In this document: in pieces, positions 1 to 11,600 of the stretch | Layout: each line of letters begins with the position of its first letter | Position numbering within the stretch: the stretch's first letter is position 1 | Origin: Anadara kagoshimensis | Lineage: Eukaryota; Mollusca; Bivalvia; Arcoida; Arcidae | Length of the DNA: 64,000 bases | NCBI GenBank assembly: GCA_021292105.1 | Contig: CM037871.1 | Coordinates: forward strand, 22,936,057 to 23,000,056 | Direction of reading: 5' to 3' | The notes under the pieces: generated by a model | What the model was told of the DNA's origin: nothing | The model's database searches: none | Seen by the model: only the letters and a program-made list of their open reading frames with translations | Position numbers and translations under genes: made by a program

Positions 1-810
1 GTCTCTTGATAATATTGTTCACTGTAGTGTGTCACTTTATTATTTAGCTCCCCGTAGTGTGTCACTTTACTATTTAGCTCCCCGTAGTGTGTCACTTTAC
101 TATTTAGCTCCCCGTAGTTTGTCACTTTACTATTTAGATCCCCGTAGTGTGTCACTTTACTATTTAGCTCCCCGTAGTTTGTCACTTTACTATTTAGCTC
201 CCCGTAGTTTGTCACTTTACTATTTAGATCCCCGTAGTGTGTCTCTTGATAATATTGTTCCCCGTAGTGTGTCACTTTACTATTTAGATCCCCGTAGTGT
301 GTCTCTTTACAATATTGTTCCCCGTAGTGTGTCACTTTACTATTTAGCTCCCCGTAGTGTGTCACTTTACTATTTAGCTCCCCGTAGTTTGTCACTTTAC
401 TATTTAGCTCCCCGTAGTGTGTCTCTTGATAATATTGTTCACTGTAGTGTGTCACTTTATTATTTAGCTCCCCGTAGTGTGTCACTTTACTATTTAGCTC
501 CCCGTAGTTTGTCACTTTACTATTTAGATCCCCGTAGTGTGTCACTTTACTATTTAGCTCCCCGTAGTTTGTCACTTTACTATTTAGCTCCCCGTAGTTT
601 GTCACTTTACTATTTAGATCCCCGTAGTGTGTCTCTTGATAATATTGTTCCCCGTAGTGTGTCACTTTACTATTTAGATCCCCGTAGTGTGTCTCTTTAC
701 AATATTGTTCCCCGTAGTGTGTCACTTTACTATTTAGCTCCCCGTAGTGTGTCACTTTACTATTTAGCTCCCCGTAGTTTGTCACTTTACTATTTAGCTC
801 CCCGTAGTGT
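1..810 (+). repeat. 390-bp higher-order duplication inside the 30-bp array
   Basis: The order of unit variants at 91-420 is repeated at 481-810, an offset of 390 bp or 13 units. Units 1-60 reappear at 421-480, an offset of 420 bp. Marker units such as the GTCTCTTGAT and GTCTCTTTAC types fall in the same order in both blocks. This is a recent block duplication within the array, probably by unequal exchange, with one 30-bp unit gained or lost at its edge. Confidence 0.85.
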
Positions 811-2865
811 GTCACTTTACTATTTAGCTCCCCGTAGTGTGTCACTTTACTATTTAGCTCCCCGTAGTGTGTCACTTTACTATTTAGCTCCCCGTAGTGT
901 GTCACTTTACTATTTAGCTCCCCGTAGTGTGTCACTTTACTATTTAGCTCCCCGTAGTTTGTCACTTTACTATTTAGCTCCCCGTAGTTTGTCACTTTAC
1001 TATTTAGATCCCCGTAGTGTGTCTCTTGATAATATTGTTCCCCGTAGTGTGTCACTTTATTATTTAGATCCCCGGAGTGTGTCTCTTGAAAATATTGTTC
1101 CCCGTAGTGTGTCACTTTACTATTTAGCTCCCCGTAGTGTGTCACTTTACTATTTAGATCGCCGGAGTGTGTTTCTTTACAATATTGTTCCCCGTAGTGT
1201 GTCACTTTATTATTTAGATCCCCGTAGTGTGTCACTTTACTATTTAGCTCCCCGTAGTGTGTCACTTTACTATTTAGCTCCCCGTAGTGTGTCACTTTAC
1301 TATTTAGCTCCCCGTAGTGTGTCACTTTACTATTTAGCTCCCCGTAGTGTGTCACTTTACTATTTAGCTCCCCGTAGTTTGTCACTTTACTATTTAGCTC
1401 CCCGTAGTGTGTCACTTTACTATTTAGCTCCCCGTAGTGTGTCACTTTACTATTTAGCTCCCCGTAGTTTGTCACTTTACTATTTAGATCCCCGTAGTTT
1501 GTCTCTTGACAATATTGTTCCCCGTAGTGTGTCACTTTACTATTTAGATCCCCGGAGTGTGTCTCTTGACAATATTGTTCCCCGTAGTGTGTCACTTTAC
1601 TATTTAGATCCCCGTAGTGTGGCTCTTGAAAATATTGTTCACTGTAGTGTGTCACTTTACTGTTTAAATCGCCAGAGTGTGTCTCTTTACAATTTAGATC
1701 CCCGGAGTGTGTCTCTTGAAAATATTGTTCCCCGTAGTGTGTCACTTTACTATTTAGCTCCCCGTAGTGTGTCACTTTACTATTTAGATCGCCTGAGTGT
1801 GTTTCTTCACAATATTGTTCCCCGTAGTTTGTCACTTTACTATTTAGCTCCCCGTAGTGTGTCACTTTACTATTTAGATCGCCTGAGTGTGTTTCTTCAC
1901 AATATTGTTCCCCGTAGTTTGTCACTTTACTATTTAGATCGCCGTAGTTTGTCACTTTACTATTTAGATCGCCGTAGTGTGTCACTTTACTATTTAGATC
2001 GCCGGAGTGTGTCTCCTGACAATATGGTTCCCCGTAGTGTGTCACTTTACTATTTAGATCCCCGTAGTGTGTCTCTTGAATATATTGTTCCCCGTAGTTT
2101 GTCACTTTACTATTTAGATCCCCGTAGTTTGTCTCTTGACAATATTGTTCCCCGTAGTGTGTCACTTTACTATTTAGATCGCCGGAGTGTGTCTCTTGAA
2201 TATATTGTTCCCCGTAGTGTGTCACTTTACTATTTAGATCGCCGGAGTGTGTCTCTTGAATATATTGTTCCCCGTAGTGTGTCACTTTACTATTTAGATC
2301 CCCGGAGTGTGTCTCTTGACAATATTGTTCCCCGTAGTGTGTCACTTTACTATTTAGATCCCCGTAGTGTGTCTCTTGAAAATATCGTTCCTCGTAGTGT
2401 GTCACTTTACTATTTAGATCGCCGTAGTGTGTCTCCTGACAATATGGTTCCCCGTAGTGTGTCACTTTACTATTTAGATCGCCGGAGTGTGTTTCTTTAC
2501 AACATAGCTTTTCGTAGTGATTATCCTGTCAATATATCTTATCACTTGAAAATATAGCTCTTCGTAGTGTTTCTTTTGACTATATATATATAGAGCTCTT
2601 TGTAGTGTTTCTTTTGACTATATAGCTCACGGTAGTATGTCTCTTAATAATATAGCCCCAAGTAGCGTGTCTCTTGACATTTCAGCTCCCATAGTGTGAA
2701 AGTGTTTCTTATAAATAAAGTTTTAAAAATAAGGTGTCTCTTGAAAATATAACTCCCCGTAGTGTGTCTTTTGCATTGTAATTCCCCGTAGTCTGTCTTT
2801 CGACAAAGCAGCTTCCCGTAGTGTTTATCTTGACAGTATAGCTCCTCGCAGTATGTCTCTTGACA
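1..2865. repeat. 30-bp tandem satellite array, main block
   Basis: Head-to-tail 30-bp units run from the left edge. The commonest begins GTCACTTTACTATTTAGCTC and ends CCCGTAGTGT; a second type begins GTCTCTTGA and ends its middle part with ATATTGTTC. Units stay exactly 30 bp to about 2510 and then decay. Because 30 is a multiple of three, one plus frame stays open from 29 to 2557 as about 84 ten-residue repeats (core SLYYLAPRSV). Unit differences mostly change the amino acid (A/D, V/L), there is no promoter or splice context, and the frame dies where the array decays. I therefore read it as non-coding satellite. The array continues beyond the left edge. Confidence 0.95.
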
Positions 2866-3993
2866 ATAAAATCACGTTACGGGGAGCTATTTTGTCGAGA
2901 GACACACTACAACATAGTTTTCCGTAGTGTGTCCCTTTACAATATAGCTCACCTTAGTGTGTTTCTCGACAATATTGTTTGCTGTAATGTGTCTCTTAAT
3001 AATATAACTGTCCGTAAAGTGTCTCTTGACAATATAGCCCCACGTAATATGTCTCAATACAGCTTCCTGTAGTGTGTCACTTGACAATATTGCCCTACGT
3101 AATATGTCTCAATACAGCTTCCTGTAGTGTGTCACTTGACAATATAGCCCTACGTAATATGTATCAATACAGCTTCCTGTAGTGTGTCACTTGACAATAT
3201 AGCCCCACGTAATATGTCTCAATACAGCTTCCTGTAGTGTGTCACTTTAGAAACACACTACGGGGAGCTATTTTGTCGAGAGACACACTACAACATTGTT
3301 TTCCGTAGTGTGTCCCTTTACAATATTACTCATCGTAGTGTGTCTCTTGACAATAATATAGCTCCCCGTAATGTGTTTCTTGACAATATAGTTCTCTGCT
3401 GTTTGTCTCTTGACAATACAATTCCCTGTAGTGTGTCTCTTTACAATACTACTCATCGTAGTGTGTCTCTTGACAATAATATAGCTCCCCGTAATGTGTT
3501 TCTTGACAATATAGTTCTCTGTAGTGTGTCTCTTGACAATATAGCTCCCGGTAGTGTGTCTCTTGATAATATATATATAGGCCCATGTAGTGCGTCTCGT
3601 GACATTTTAGCTCCCCTTAGCAATATAGCTACGTATACATTGACAATATAGCTCCTCGTAGTGTGTCTCTTGACAATAATATAGCTCACCGTAAAGTGTC
3701 TCTTGACAATATAGCTCCTCGTAGTGTGTCTCTTGACAATAATATAGCTCACCGTAAAGTGTCACTTGACAATATAGCTCCACGTAGTGTGTCTCTTGAC
3801 AATAATATAGCTCACCGTAAAGTGTCTTGACAATATAGCTCCTCGTAGTGTGTCTCTTGACAATAATATAGCTCACCGTTAAGTGTCTCTTGACAATATA
3901 GCTCCATGTAGTGTGTCTCTTGACAATAATATAGCTCACCGTAAAGTGTCTCTTGACAATATAGCTCTTCGTAGTGTGTCTCTTTACAATAAT
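2866..3993. repeat. degenerate continuation of the 30-bp array
   Basis: Units become irregular, about 25-35 bp, with a consensus near TCTCTTGACAATATAGCTCC plus CGTAGTGTG. Several carry an extra ATA making AATAATATAG. Two stretches, 2877-2911 and 3249-3290, hold units in the opposite orientation (containing CGGGGAGCTATTTTGTCGAG), so the array has local inversions. The block stops at 3993 where a LINE is inserted. Short open frames on both strands here are by-products of the repeat. Confidence 0.9.
3061..3240. repeat. 55-bp compound tandem repeat
   Basis: Copies start at 3061, 3116, 3171 and 3226, each beginning AGCTTCCTGTAGTGTGTCAC and containing CGTAATATGTCTCAATAC. Each 55-bp unit is a fused pair of diverged, shortened 30-bp monomers, so this is a small secondary array born inside the decayed primary array. 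Confidence 0.85.
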
Positions 3994-5272
3994 ATGACTT
4001 ACTTGACTTATTCCTCTTGATTCCCTGGGGGAACAAAGGGCCGCAATAACACCTCTCTATCTGACACGGTTCTGGGCTATCTTCTTCAGTTCAGCCCAGG
4101 TCTTTCCCGCTGTTTGTGCCTCTGTGTCTATACTCCTGCGCCAAGTCTGTTTAGGCCGGCCTCTTTTCCTTTTCCCTTGAGGGTTCCAGTCAAGAGCCTG
4201 CCTGGCGGCATTTGATACAGGCTTGCGGAGTGTGTGGCCAATCCATCCCCACTTTCCTGATTTCAGCCTCGATTGGAACTTGTCTGGTCCTGTCCCATAG
4301 TTGTTTATTTGAGACAACTTCAGGCCATCTGATGTTGAGGATGTTCCTGAGGCATCTGTTGATAAATGTCTCTTTGTAATCTCGTGCTTGCTAGGTGGGT
4401 CAGTGTTGATATCAAGGACTTTAGTGGGTGGTGGGATGTCTGGCAGAACAGATGGTGCTGGTCTATTGAGTGTTCCCTTAAAGTGTTCCACCCATCTTGC
4501 TCTATGTTCTTCCTCGCCTGAAATGGTGTTTCCATTCTTGTCTTTGACAGGGCGACTTGGTCTGCTGTTTTTTCCAGAAAGGTTTCTTGTGATTTCATAT
4601 AGTCTCTTCATGTTCCTTTGACCCGCTGCAGTCTCTGCTTCCTGGGTCAGCTCTTCAATAAAGTTGCTCTTGTCTTTCCTTGCGCTTCTTTTTACTTCCC
4701 TGTTCTTGTCCCAGTAATATGCTAATATGCTTGCAGTTCTTGCCTCTCTTCCTTGTCTTGTGTTTGGTTGATCTGATCTTTCAGTTGTTTTCTTTCTGTG
4801 ATCAATGCCCATGTGTCTGTTGTAAGCCACTCCTTGTGTTTCAATCTTTTCTTTCCTAGGACAGTTTTGCATGTTGTCTTCCAGGTGTTATATAAGATTA
4901 TTCCACTGGTCGTCAATTTTTTCCTCTGGCAGGTTGGAGAGTGCACTGTAGTTGTTCCTTAATTCGAGCTTGAATTCTTGCATTTTCTCTCTTTCCTTCA
5001 AGCTTTGCACATTGTACTTGTGTGATACTCTTCCTGCTCTATTTTTAAAGGCTTTCAGTTTGGTCTTAAGGGTGGCAACAACTAGTCGATGATCTGATGC
5101 TGCATCTGCTCCACGCTTTACCCTGACATCCAGGCTTCTTCTCCATTTTTTTCCAATTGTGATGTGGTCAATCTGATTTTCAGTCTTGTCATCAAGAGAA
5201 GTCCAGGTGGTCTTGTGAATTTCCTTGTGCGGAAAGACAGTGCCTCCAATGACCAGGTCATTAAAAGTACAG
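3994..5272 (-). pseudogene. truncated LINE (APE endonuclease/RT type), RT domain deleted
   Basis: Minus-strand remnant of a non-LTR retrotransposon. From about 5270 down it encodes the end of an APE-type endonuclease: the motif IGGTVFP, then ENQ-like residues, WRRSLDVRVKRGAD and the conserved SDHRLVVA (about 5190-5070). A linker region follows (about 4980-4400), with an in-frame stop near 4889 and at least two frameshifts near 4870 and 4725. The sequence then jumps at about 4375 to the family's C-terminal tail with KWGWIGHTLRK and KRKRGRPKQTWRR (4270-4060). The whole reverse transcriptase is missing. The 3' end reads AATAAGTCAAGTAAGTCAT on the minus strand, like the GTAA-type tails of these elements. 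The family resembles what is often annotated as craniofacial development protein 2-like; the clade is uncertain. It lies within the 30-bp satellite on both sides and is dead. Confidence 0.85.
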
Positions 5273-5508
5273 AACTCTTGACAATGTTATAGCTCACCGT
5301 AAAGTTTCTCTTGACAATATAGCTCCACGTAGTGTGTCTCTTGACAATAATATAGCTCACCGTAAAGTTTCTCTTGACAATATAGCTCCTCGTAGTGTGT
5401 CTCTTGACAATAATATAGCTCACCGTAAAGTTTCTCTTGACAATAATATAGCTCACCGTAAAGTGTCTCTTGACAATATAGCTCCTCGTAGTGTGTCTTG
5501 ACATTATA
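5273..5508. repeat. 30-bp satellite resumed after the LINE
   Basis: CTCTTGACAATGTTATAGCTC and following units have the same consensus as 3650-3990, including the AATAATATAGCTCACCGTAA variant. This shows that the LINE (3994-5272) interrupts a once continuous array. The block ends at TATA (5505-5508), where a TIR element begins. One further unit fragment, TATAGCTCCACGTAG, follows that element at 6195-6209. Confidence 0.9.
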
Positions 5509-6194
5509 CTGGGTGGCGAACCTACGTCAAAGACCAGACATCGTTAACACAAAAAATGGCGGCCAAACTATCGACTCGCGGTGAGTTTTAACTGAATTTC
5601 CATACTTCCCATCAGTTTATAGTTATCTCAATTTGCCTAAAGAAGGCTGAATAACTACACAAACGCTCGGTTGATGTATATATATTCCCAGAACTGCTTG
5701 TTTTTTTCAAACATTCGCGTCAATGTAAACTTTTCACTTTTCACGACGGCAAGGAAAAAAGTTGTATTTTCACCATTTAAACTCGCCCTACTGATGCAAA
5801 CGAGGTATGAATAAACTAAAAGTAATATTATCAAAGGAAAACGTCCAGAAACTGGGCCTTATAACAGCTATTTTAGCATTTTTGGTTTATTTTTGTCGTG
5901 CACATTCTGCAAAACTCCTTGCAACTAATGTTGTCGTGCATATATAATTTTTACTAAAGAACATCCATAAATGAATCAACATAATAAATGTTGAGTAGCA
6001 GTAAAACGAAAAAGGTATCTCTAAGTTTGAAAAGGTCATTGGTGCCATAGAAAGGTCTCGCTTCACCAAGCGTGCTATGGTCAGTATTCCTTCTGCAGCG
6101 AAAACTGGCCTTTTTTATCATATGACGATATAAAATTCTAAACGGCAAATAAATGGTTAGCAGCTATGCTATGGACGCAGGTTCGCTACCCTCA
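5509..6194. mobile_element. non-autonomous TIR element (MITE-like), 686 bp
   Basis: The left end CTGGGTGGCGAACCTACGTC (5509-5528) is matched in reverse complement by the right end GGACGCAGGTTCGCTACC then CTCA (6173-6194). Over the best 18 bases, 16 agree. The element is flanked by TATA on both sides (5505-5508 and 6195-6198). Removing it rejoins a normal satellite unit (CTTGACA-TATA-GCTCCACGTAG), which supports a 4-bp target duplication. The interior has no recognisable coding sequence; short minus frames near 5887-6148 match nothing I know. The superfamily is not assigned. Confidence 0.75.
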
Positions 6195-6209
6195 TATAGC
6201 TCCACGTAG

Positions 6210-6718
6210 AGTAGAACTCAATCTCTTGTATATATACCAACAAACATCCAAGAGGAGGACATCTATTCAACCAGGAAATTTATATACAGAAGGCACAAGT
6301 CAAAGGAGTTCTCTCCCTATATATGTGTCATGAGGCACTATGATAAAAAACCTCTGTGAAAAATACCGATTGTTCAACATGCTTTCAATAAATGTTTAAT
6401 AAATATCAGAAAAAATTAATTATATAGTTTTTCATTAACACGCTTTCTTAAATATTGAGTATTATATAATGTCTTCATCAGGTTGGTTAAGTGCAATGAA
6501 ATTTGTATGCAATAATACCAAGGTTTAATAAAAGTATTAAATTAAACGTTCTTTCACAGACGTGTTTAGACAGCTATATAGATTTTCTTTATGAGTTATT
6601 ATGAATTTTAATTTTAAAGTTTAATTTTGTTTGTTTTCACATTGGTTGCTTAGCAGGTGTTAATTCAATATTAGATTGTTTCCTAGTATTGACAATGAAA
6701 GTTGGAATAATCCACCGC

Positions 6719-6783
<65 letters not shown>

Positions 6784-6968
6784 CAAATATGTCGATAAAG
6801 TTTATCCTTTGTGTGAGGTAAATTTGTTTATTAAAAACTTAAAAATATAAGTTAAAATGTTTTCTAAAACATAACTGAATTTATTCTTTGTAAAACTTGT
6901 TTCCAAAAAACATAGAGATTTTCAATAATGCTTCTTGTTGGTATATATACAAGAGATTGAGCTCTACT
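6210..6968. mobile_element. non-autonomous TIR element with 34-bp termini, 759 bp
   Basis: AGTAGAACTCAATCTCTTGT and on to 6243 is matched by its reverse complement at 6935-6968, with one mismatch in 34. The interior is AT-rich, has no coding frame, and contains a (TA)n run at 6721-6780. The left end abuts the last satellite fragment. The right flank is not satellite, so a target duplication cannot be proven. It begins 15 bp after the preceding TIR element. Confidence 0.75.
6721..6781. repeat. (TA)n microsatellite
   Basis: About 30 uninterrupted TA dinucleotides inside the TIR element at 6210-6968. Confidence 0.97.
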
Positions 6969-7109
6969 TTTCTGTTACTTCACGGTTTGCAAATCACCAA
7001 AACTGTCTACAATACCACATGACAACTTCTGTTACACGTGATGCCGATCACCACAGCTGTCTACATTATCACATAACATGCTCTGTGAGGTGATGTCAAA
7101 AACCACACC
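6969..7109. repeat. short diverged repeats leading into the 46-bp array
   Basis: Two to three diverged copies of a roughly 61-bp motif with CACCA..ACTGTCTACA..ACCACAT, as in GATCACCACAGCTGTCTACA. They precede the first recognisable 46-bp unit. No gene is visible. Confidence 0.5.
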
Positions 7110-10100
7110 TAATGAAAACAATGTTCTCTAAAGATTCATTAACCAGTGTTGGGCTGATGAAAACAATGTTCTCAAACAGATTCATTAACCACTGCTGGGC
7201 TGATTAAAACAATGTTCTCAAACAGATTCATTAACCACTGTATAGCTGATGTGAACAATGTTCTCATACAGATTCTTTAATCACTGTTAAGCTGATGAAA
7301 ACAATATTCTCATACAGATTCATTAACCACTGTTTAGCTGATGAAAACAATATTCTCATACAGATTCATTAACCACCGTTGAGCTGATGAAAACAATGTT
7401 CTCATACAGATTCATTAACCACTGTTTAGCTGATGAAAACAATATTCTCATACAGATTCATTAACCACTGTTTAGCTGATGAAAACAATGTTCTCATACA
7501 GATTCATTAACCACTGTTGAGCTCATGAAAACAATATTCTCATACAGATTCATTAACCACTGTTGAGCTGATGAAAACAATATTCTCATACAGATTCATT
7601 AACCACTGTTAGCTGATGAAAACAATGTTCTCATACAGATTCATTAACCACTGTTGGGCTGATGAAAACAATGTTCTCATACTAATTCATTAACCACTGT
7701 TGAGCTGATGAAAACAATGTTCTCATACAGATTCATTAACCAGTGTTTAGCTGATGAAAACAATATTCTCATACAGATTCATTAACCACTGTTGGGCTGA
7801 TGAAAACAATTTCTCATACAGATTCATTAACCACTGTTAGCTGATGAAAACAATGTTCTCATACAGATTCATTAACCACTGTTTAGCTGATGAAAACAAT
7901 ATTCTCATACAGATTCATTAACCACTGTTGAGCTGATGAAAACAATGTTCTCATACAGATTCATTAACCACTGTTTAGCTGATGAAAACAATATTCTCAT
8001 ACAGATTCATTAACCACTGTTTAGCTGATGAAAACAATGTTCTCATACAGATTCATTAACCACTGTTGAGCTGATGAAAACAATATTCTCATACAGATTC
8101 ATTAACCAGTGTTTAGCTGATGAAAACAATATTCTCATACAAATTCATTAACCACTGTTGAGCTGATGAAAACAATATTCTCATACAGATTCATTAACCA
8201 CTGTTGAGCTGATGAAAACAATATTCTCATACAGATTCATTAACCACTGTTGAGCTGATGAAAACAATATTCTCATACAGATTCATTAACCACTGTTTAG
8301 CTGATGAAAACAATGTTCTCATACAGATTCATTAACCACTGTTGGGCTGATGAAAACAATGTTCTCATACTAATTCATTAACCACTGTTTAGCTGATGAA
8401 AACAATGTTCTCATACAGATTCATTAACCAGTGTTTAGCTGATGAAAACAATATTCTCATACAGATTCATTAACCACTGTTTAGCTGATGAAAACAATAT
8501 TCTCATACAGATTCATTAACCACTGTTGGGCTGATGAAAACAATATTCTCATACAGATTCATTAACCACTGTTTAGCTGATGAAAACAATGTTCTCATAC
8601 AGATTCATTAACCACTGTTGGGCTGATGAAAACAATATTCTCATACAGATTCATTAACCACTGTTTAGCTGATGAAAACAATGTTCTCATACAGATTCAT
8701 TAACCACTGTTGAGCTGATGAAAACAATATTCTCATACAGATTCATTAACCACTGTTGAGCTGATGAAAACAATATTCTCATACAGATTCATTAACCCCT
8801 GTTGAGCTGATGAAAACAATATTCTCATACAGATTCATTAACCACTGTTGAGCTGATGAATACAATATTCTCATACAGATTCATTAACCACTGTTTAGCT
8901 GATGAAAACAATGTTCTCATACAGATTCATTAACCACTGTTGGGCTGATGAAAACAATGTTCTCATACTAATTCATTAACCACTGTTGGGCTGATGAAAA
9001 CAATGTTCTCATACAGATTCATTAACCAGTGTTTAGCTGATGAAAACAATATTCTCATACAGATTTATTAACCACTGTTGGGCTGATGAAAACAATATTC
9101 TCATACAGATTCATTAACCACTGTTGGGCTGATAAAAACAATATTCTCATACAGATTCATTAACCACTGTTTAGCTGATGAAAACAATATTCTCATACAG
9201 ATTCATTAACCACTGTTTAGCTGATGAAAACAATATTCTCATACAGATTCATTAACCACTGTTTAGCTGATGAAAACAATGTTCTCATACAGATTCATTA
9301 ACCACTGTTGAGCTCATGAAAACAATATTCTCATACAGATTCATTAACCACTGTTGAGCTGATGAAAACAATATTCTCATACAGATTCATTAACCACTGT
9401 TAGCTGATGAAAACAATGTTCTCATACAGATTCATTAACCACTGTTGGGCTGATGAAAACAATGTTCTCATACTAATTCATTAACCACTGTTGAGCTGAT
9501 GAAAACAATGTTCTCATACAGATTCATTAACCAGTGTTTAGCTGATGAAAACAATATTCTCATACAGATTCATTAACCACTGTTGGGCTGATGAAAACAA
9601 TATTCTCATACAGATTCATTAACCACTGTTTAGCTGATGAAAACAATGTTCTCATACAGATTCATTAACCACTGTTTAGCTGATGAAAACAATATTCTCA
9701 TACAGATTCATTAACCACTGTTGAGCTGATGAAAACAATGTTCTCATACAGATTCATTAACCACTGTTTAGCTGATGAAAACAATATTCTCATACAGATT
9801 CATTAACCACTGTTTAGCTGATGAAAACAATGTTCTCATACAGATTCATTAACCACTGTTGAGCTGATGAAAACAATATTCTCATACAGATTCATTAACC
9901 AGTGTTTAGCTGATGAAAACAATATTCTCATACAAATTCATTAACCACTGTTGAGCTGATGAAAACAATATTCTCATACAGATTCATTAACCACTGTTGA
10001 GCTGATGAAAACAATATTCTCATACAGATTCATTAACCACTGTTGAGCTGATGAAAACAATATTCTCATACAGATTCATTAACCACTGTTTAGCTGATGA

Positions 10101-11600
10101 AAACAATGTTCTCATACAGATTCATTAACCACTGTTGGGCTGATGAAAACAATGTTCTCATACTAATTCATTAACCACTGTTTAGCTGATGAAAACAATG
10201 TTCTCATACAGATTCATTAACCAGTGTTTAGCTGATGAAAACAATATTCTCATACAGATTCATTAACCACTGTTTAGCTGATGAAAACAATATTCTCATA
10301 CAGATTCATTAACCACTGTTGGGCTGATGAAAACAATATTCTCATACAGATTCATTAACCACTGTTTAGCTGATGAAAACAATGTTCTCATACAGATTCA
10401 TTAACCACTGTTGGGCTGATGAAAACAATATTCTCATACAGATTCATTAACCACTGTTTAGCTGATGAAAACAATGTTCTCATACAGATTCATTAACCAC
10501 TGTTGAGCTGATGAAAACAATATTCTCATACAGATTCATTAACCACTGTTGAGCTGATGAAAACAATATTCTCATACAGATTCATTAACCCCTGTTGAGC
10601 TGATGAAAACAATATTCTCATACAGATTCATTAACCACTGTTGAGCTGATGAATACAATATTCTCATACAGATTCATTAACCACTGTTTAGCTGATGAAA
10701 ACAATGTTCTCATACAGATTCATTAACCACTGTTGGGCTGATGAAAACAATGTTCTCATACTAATTCATTAACCACTGTTGGGCTGATGAAAACAATGTT
10801 CTCATACAGATTCATTAACCAGTGTTTAGCTGATGAAAACAATATTCTCATACAGATTTATTAACCACTGTTGGGCTGATGAAAACAATATTCTCATACA
10901 GATTCATTAACCACTGTTGGGCTGATAAAAACAATATTCTCATACAGATTCATTAACCACTGTTTAGCTGATGAAAACAATATTCTCATACAGATTCATT
11001 AACCACTGTTTAGCTGATGAAAACAATATTCTCATACAGATTCATTAACCACTGTTTAGCTGATGAAAACAACATTCTCATACAGATTCATTAACCACTG
11101 TTGGGCTGATGAAAACAATATTCTCATACAGATTCATTAACCACTGTTGGGCTGATGAAAACAATATTCTCATACAGATTCATTAACCACTGTTGGGCTG
11201 ATGAAAACAATATTCTCATATAGATTCATTAACCACTGTTTAGCTGATGAAAACAATGTTCTCATACAGATTCATTAACCACTGTTGGGCTGATGAAAAC
11301 AATGTTCTCATACAGATTCATTAACCAGTGTTTAGCTGATGAAAACAATATTCTCATACAGATTTATTAACCACTGTTGGGCTGATGAAAACAATATTCT
11401 CATACAGATTCATTAACCACTGTTGGGCTGATGAAAACAATATTCTCATATAGATTCATTAACCACTGTTTAGCTGATGAAAACAATGTTCTCATACAGA
11501 TTCATTAACCACTGTTTAGCTGATGAAAACAATATTCTCATACAGATTCATTAACCAGTGTTTAGCTGATGAAAACAATATTCTCATACAGATTCATTAA
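7110..11600. repeat. 46-bp tandem satellite array
   Basis: About 97 units of 46 bp, each with GCTGATGAAAACAATATTCT and ATACAGATTCATTAACCACT joined by a short variable stretch (TGTTTA, TGTTGA or TGTTGG). Units with ATGTTC and ATATTC alternate irregularly. The array has stops in every frame, so no long ORF runs through it. It grades into a 41-bp form at its right end. Confidence 0.95.
7441..11040 (+). repeat. 1793-bp duplicated block in the 46-bp array
   Basis: Rare variants recur at a constant offset of about 1793 bp: GAGCTCATGAAAAC (7521 and about 9312), ATTAACCCCTG (8791 and 10584), GATGAATACAAT (8855 and 10648) and GATAAAAACAA (9131 and 10924). The offset equals 39 units minus 1 bp. The two halves (about 7441-9233 and 9234-11040) therefore arose by duplication of one 39-unit block. 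Confidence 0.85.

Noticed and set aside
29..2557. 842-codon open frame as a repetitive structural or cell-wall protein
   Set aside because: The period is an exact multiple of three and the frame dies where the satellite decays. Unit differences mostly change amino acids, and no signal peptide, start context or splice signal exists.
4388..4621. 77-codon plus-strand frame
   Set aside because: It is the antisense shadow of the minus-strand LINE linker region.
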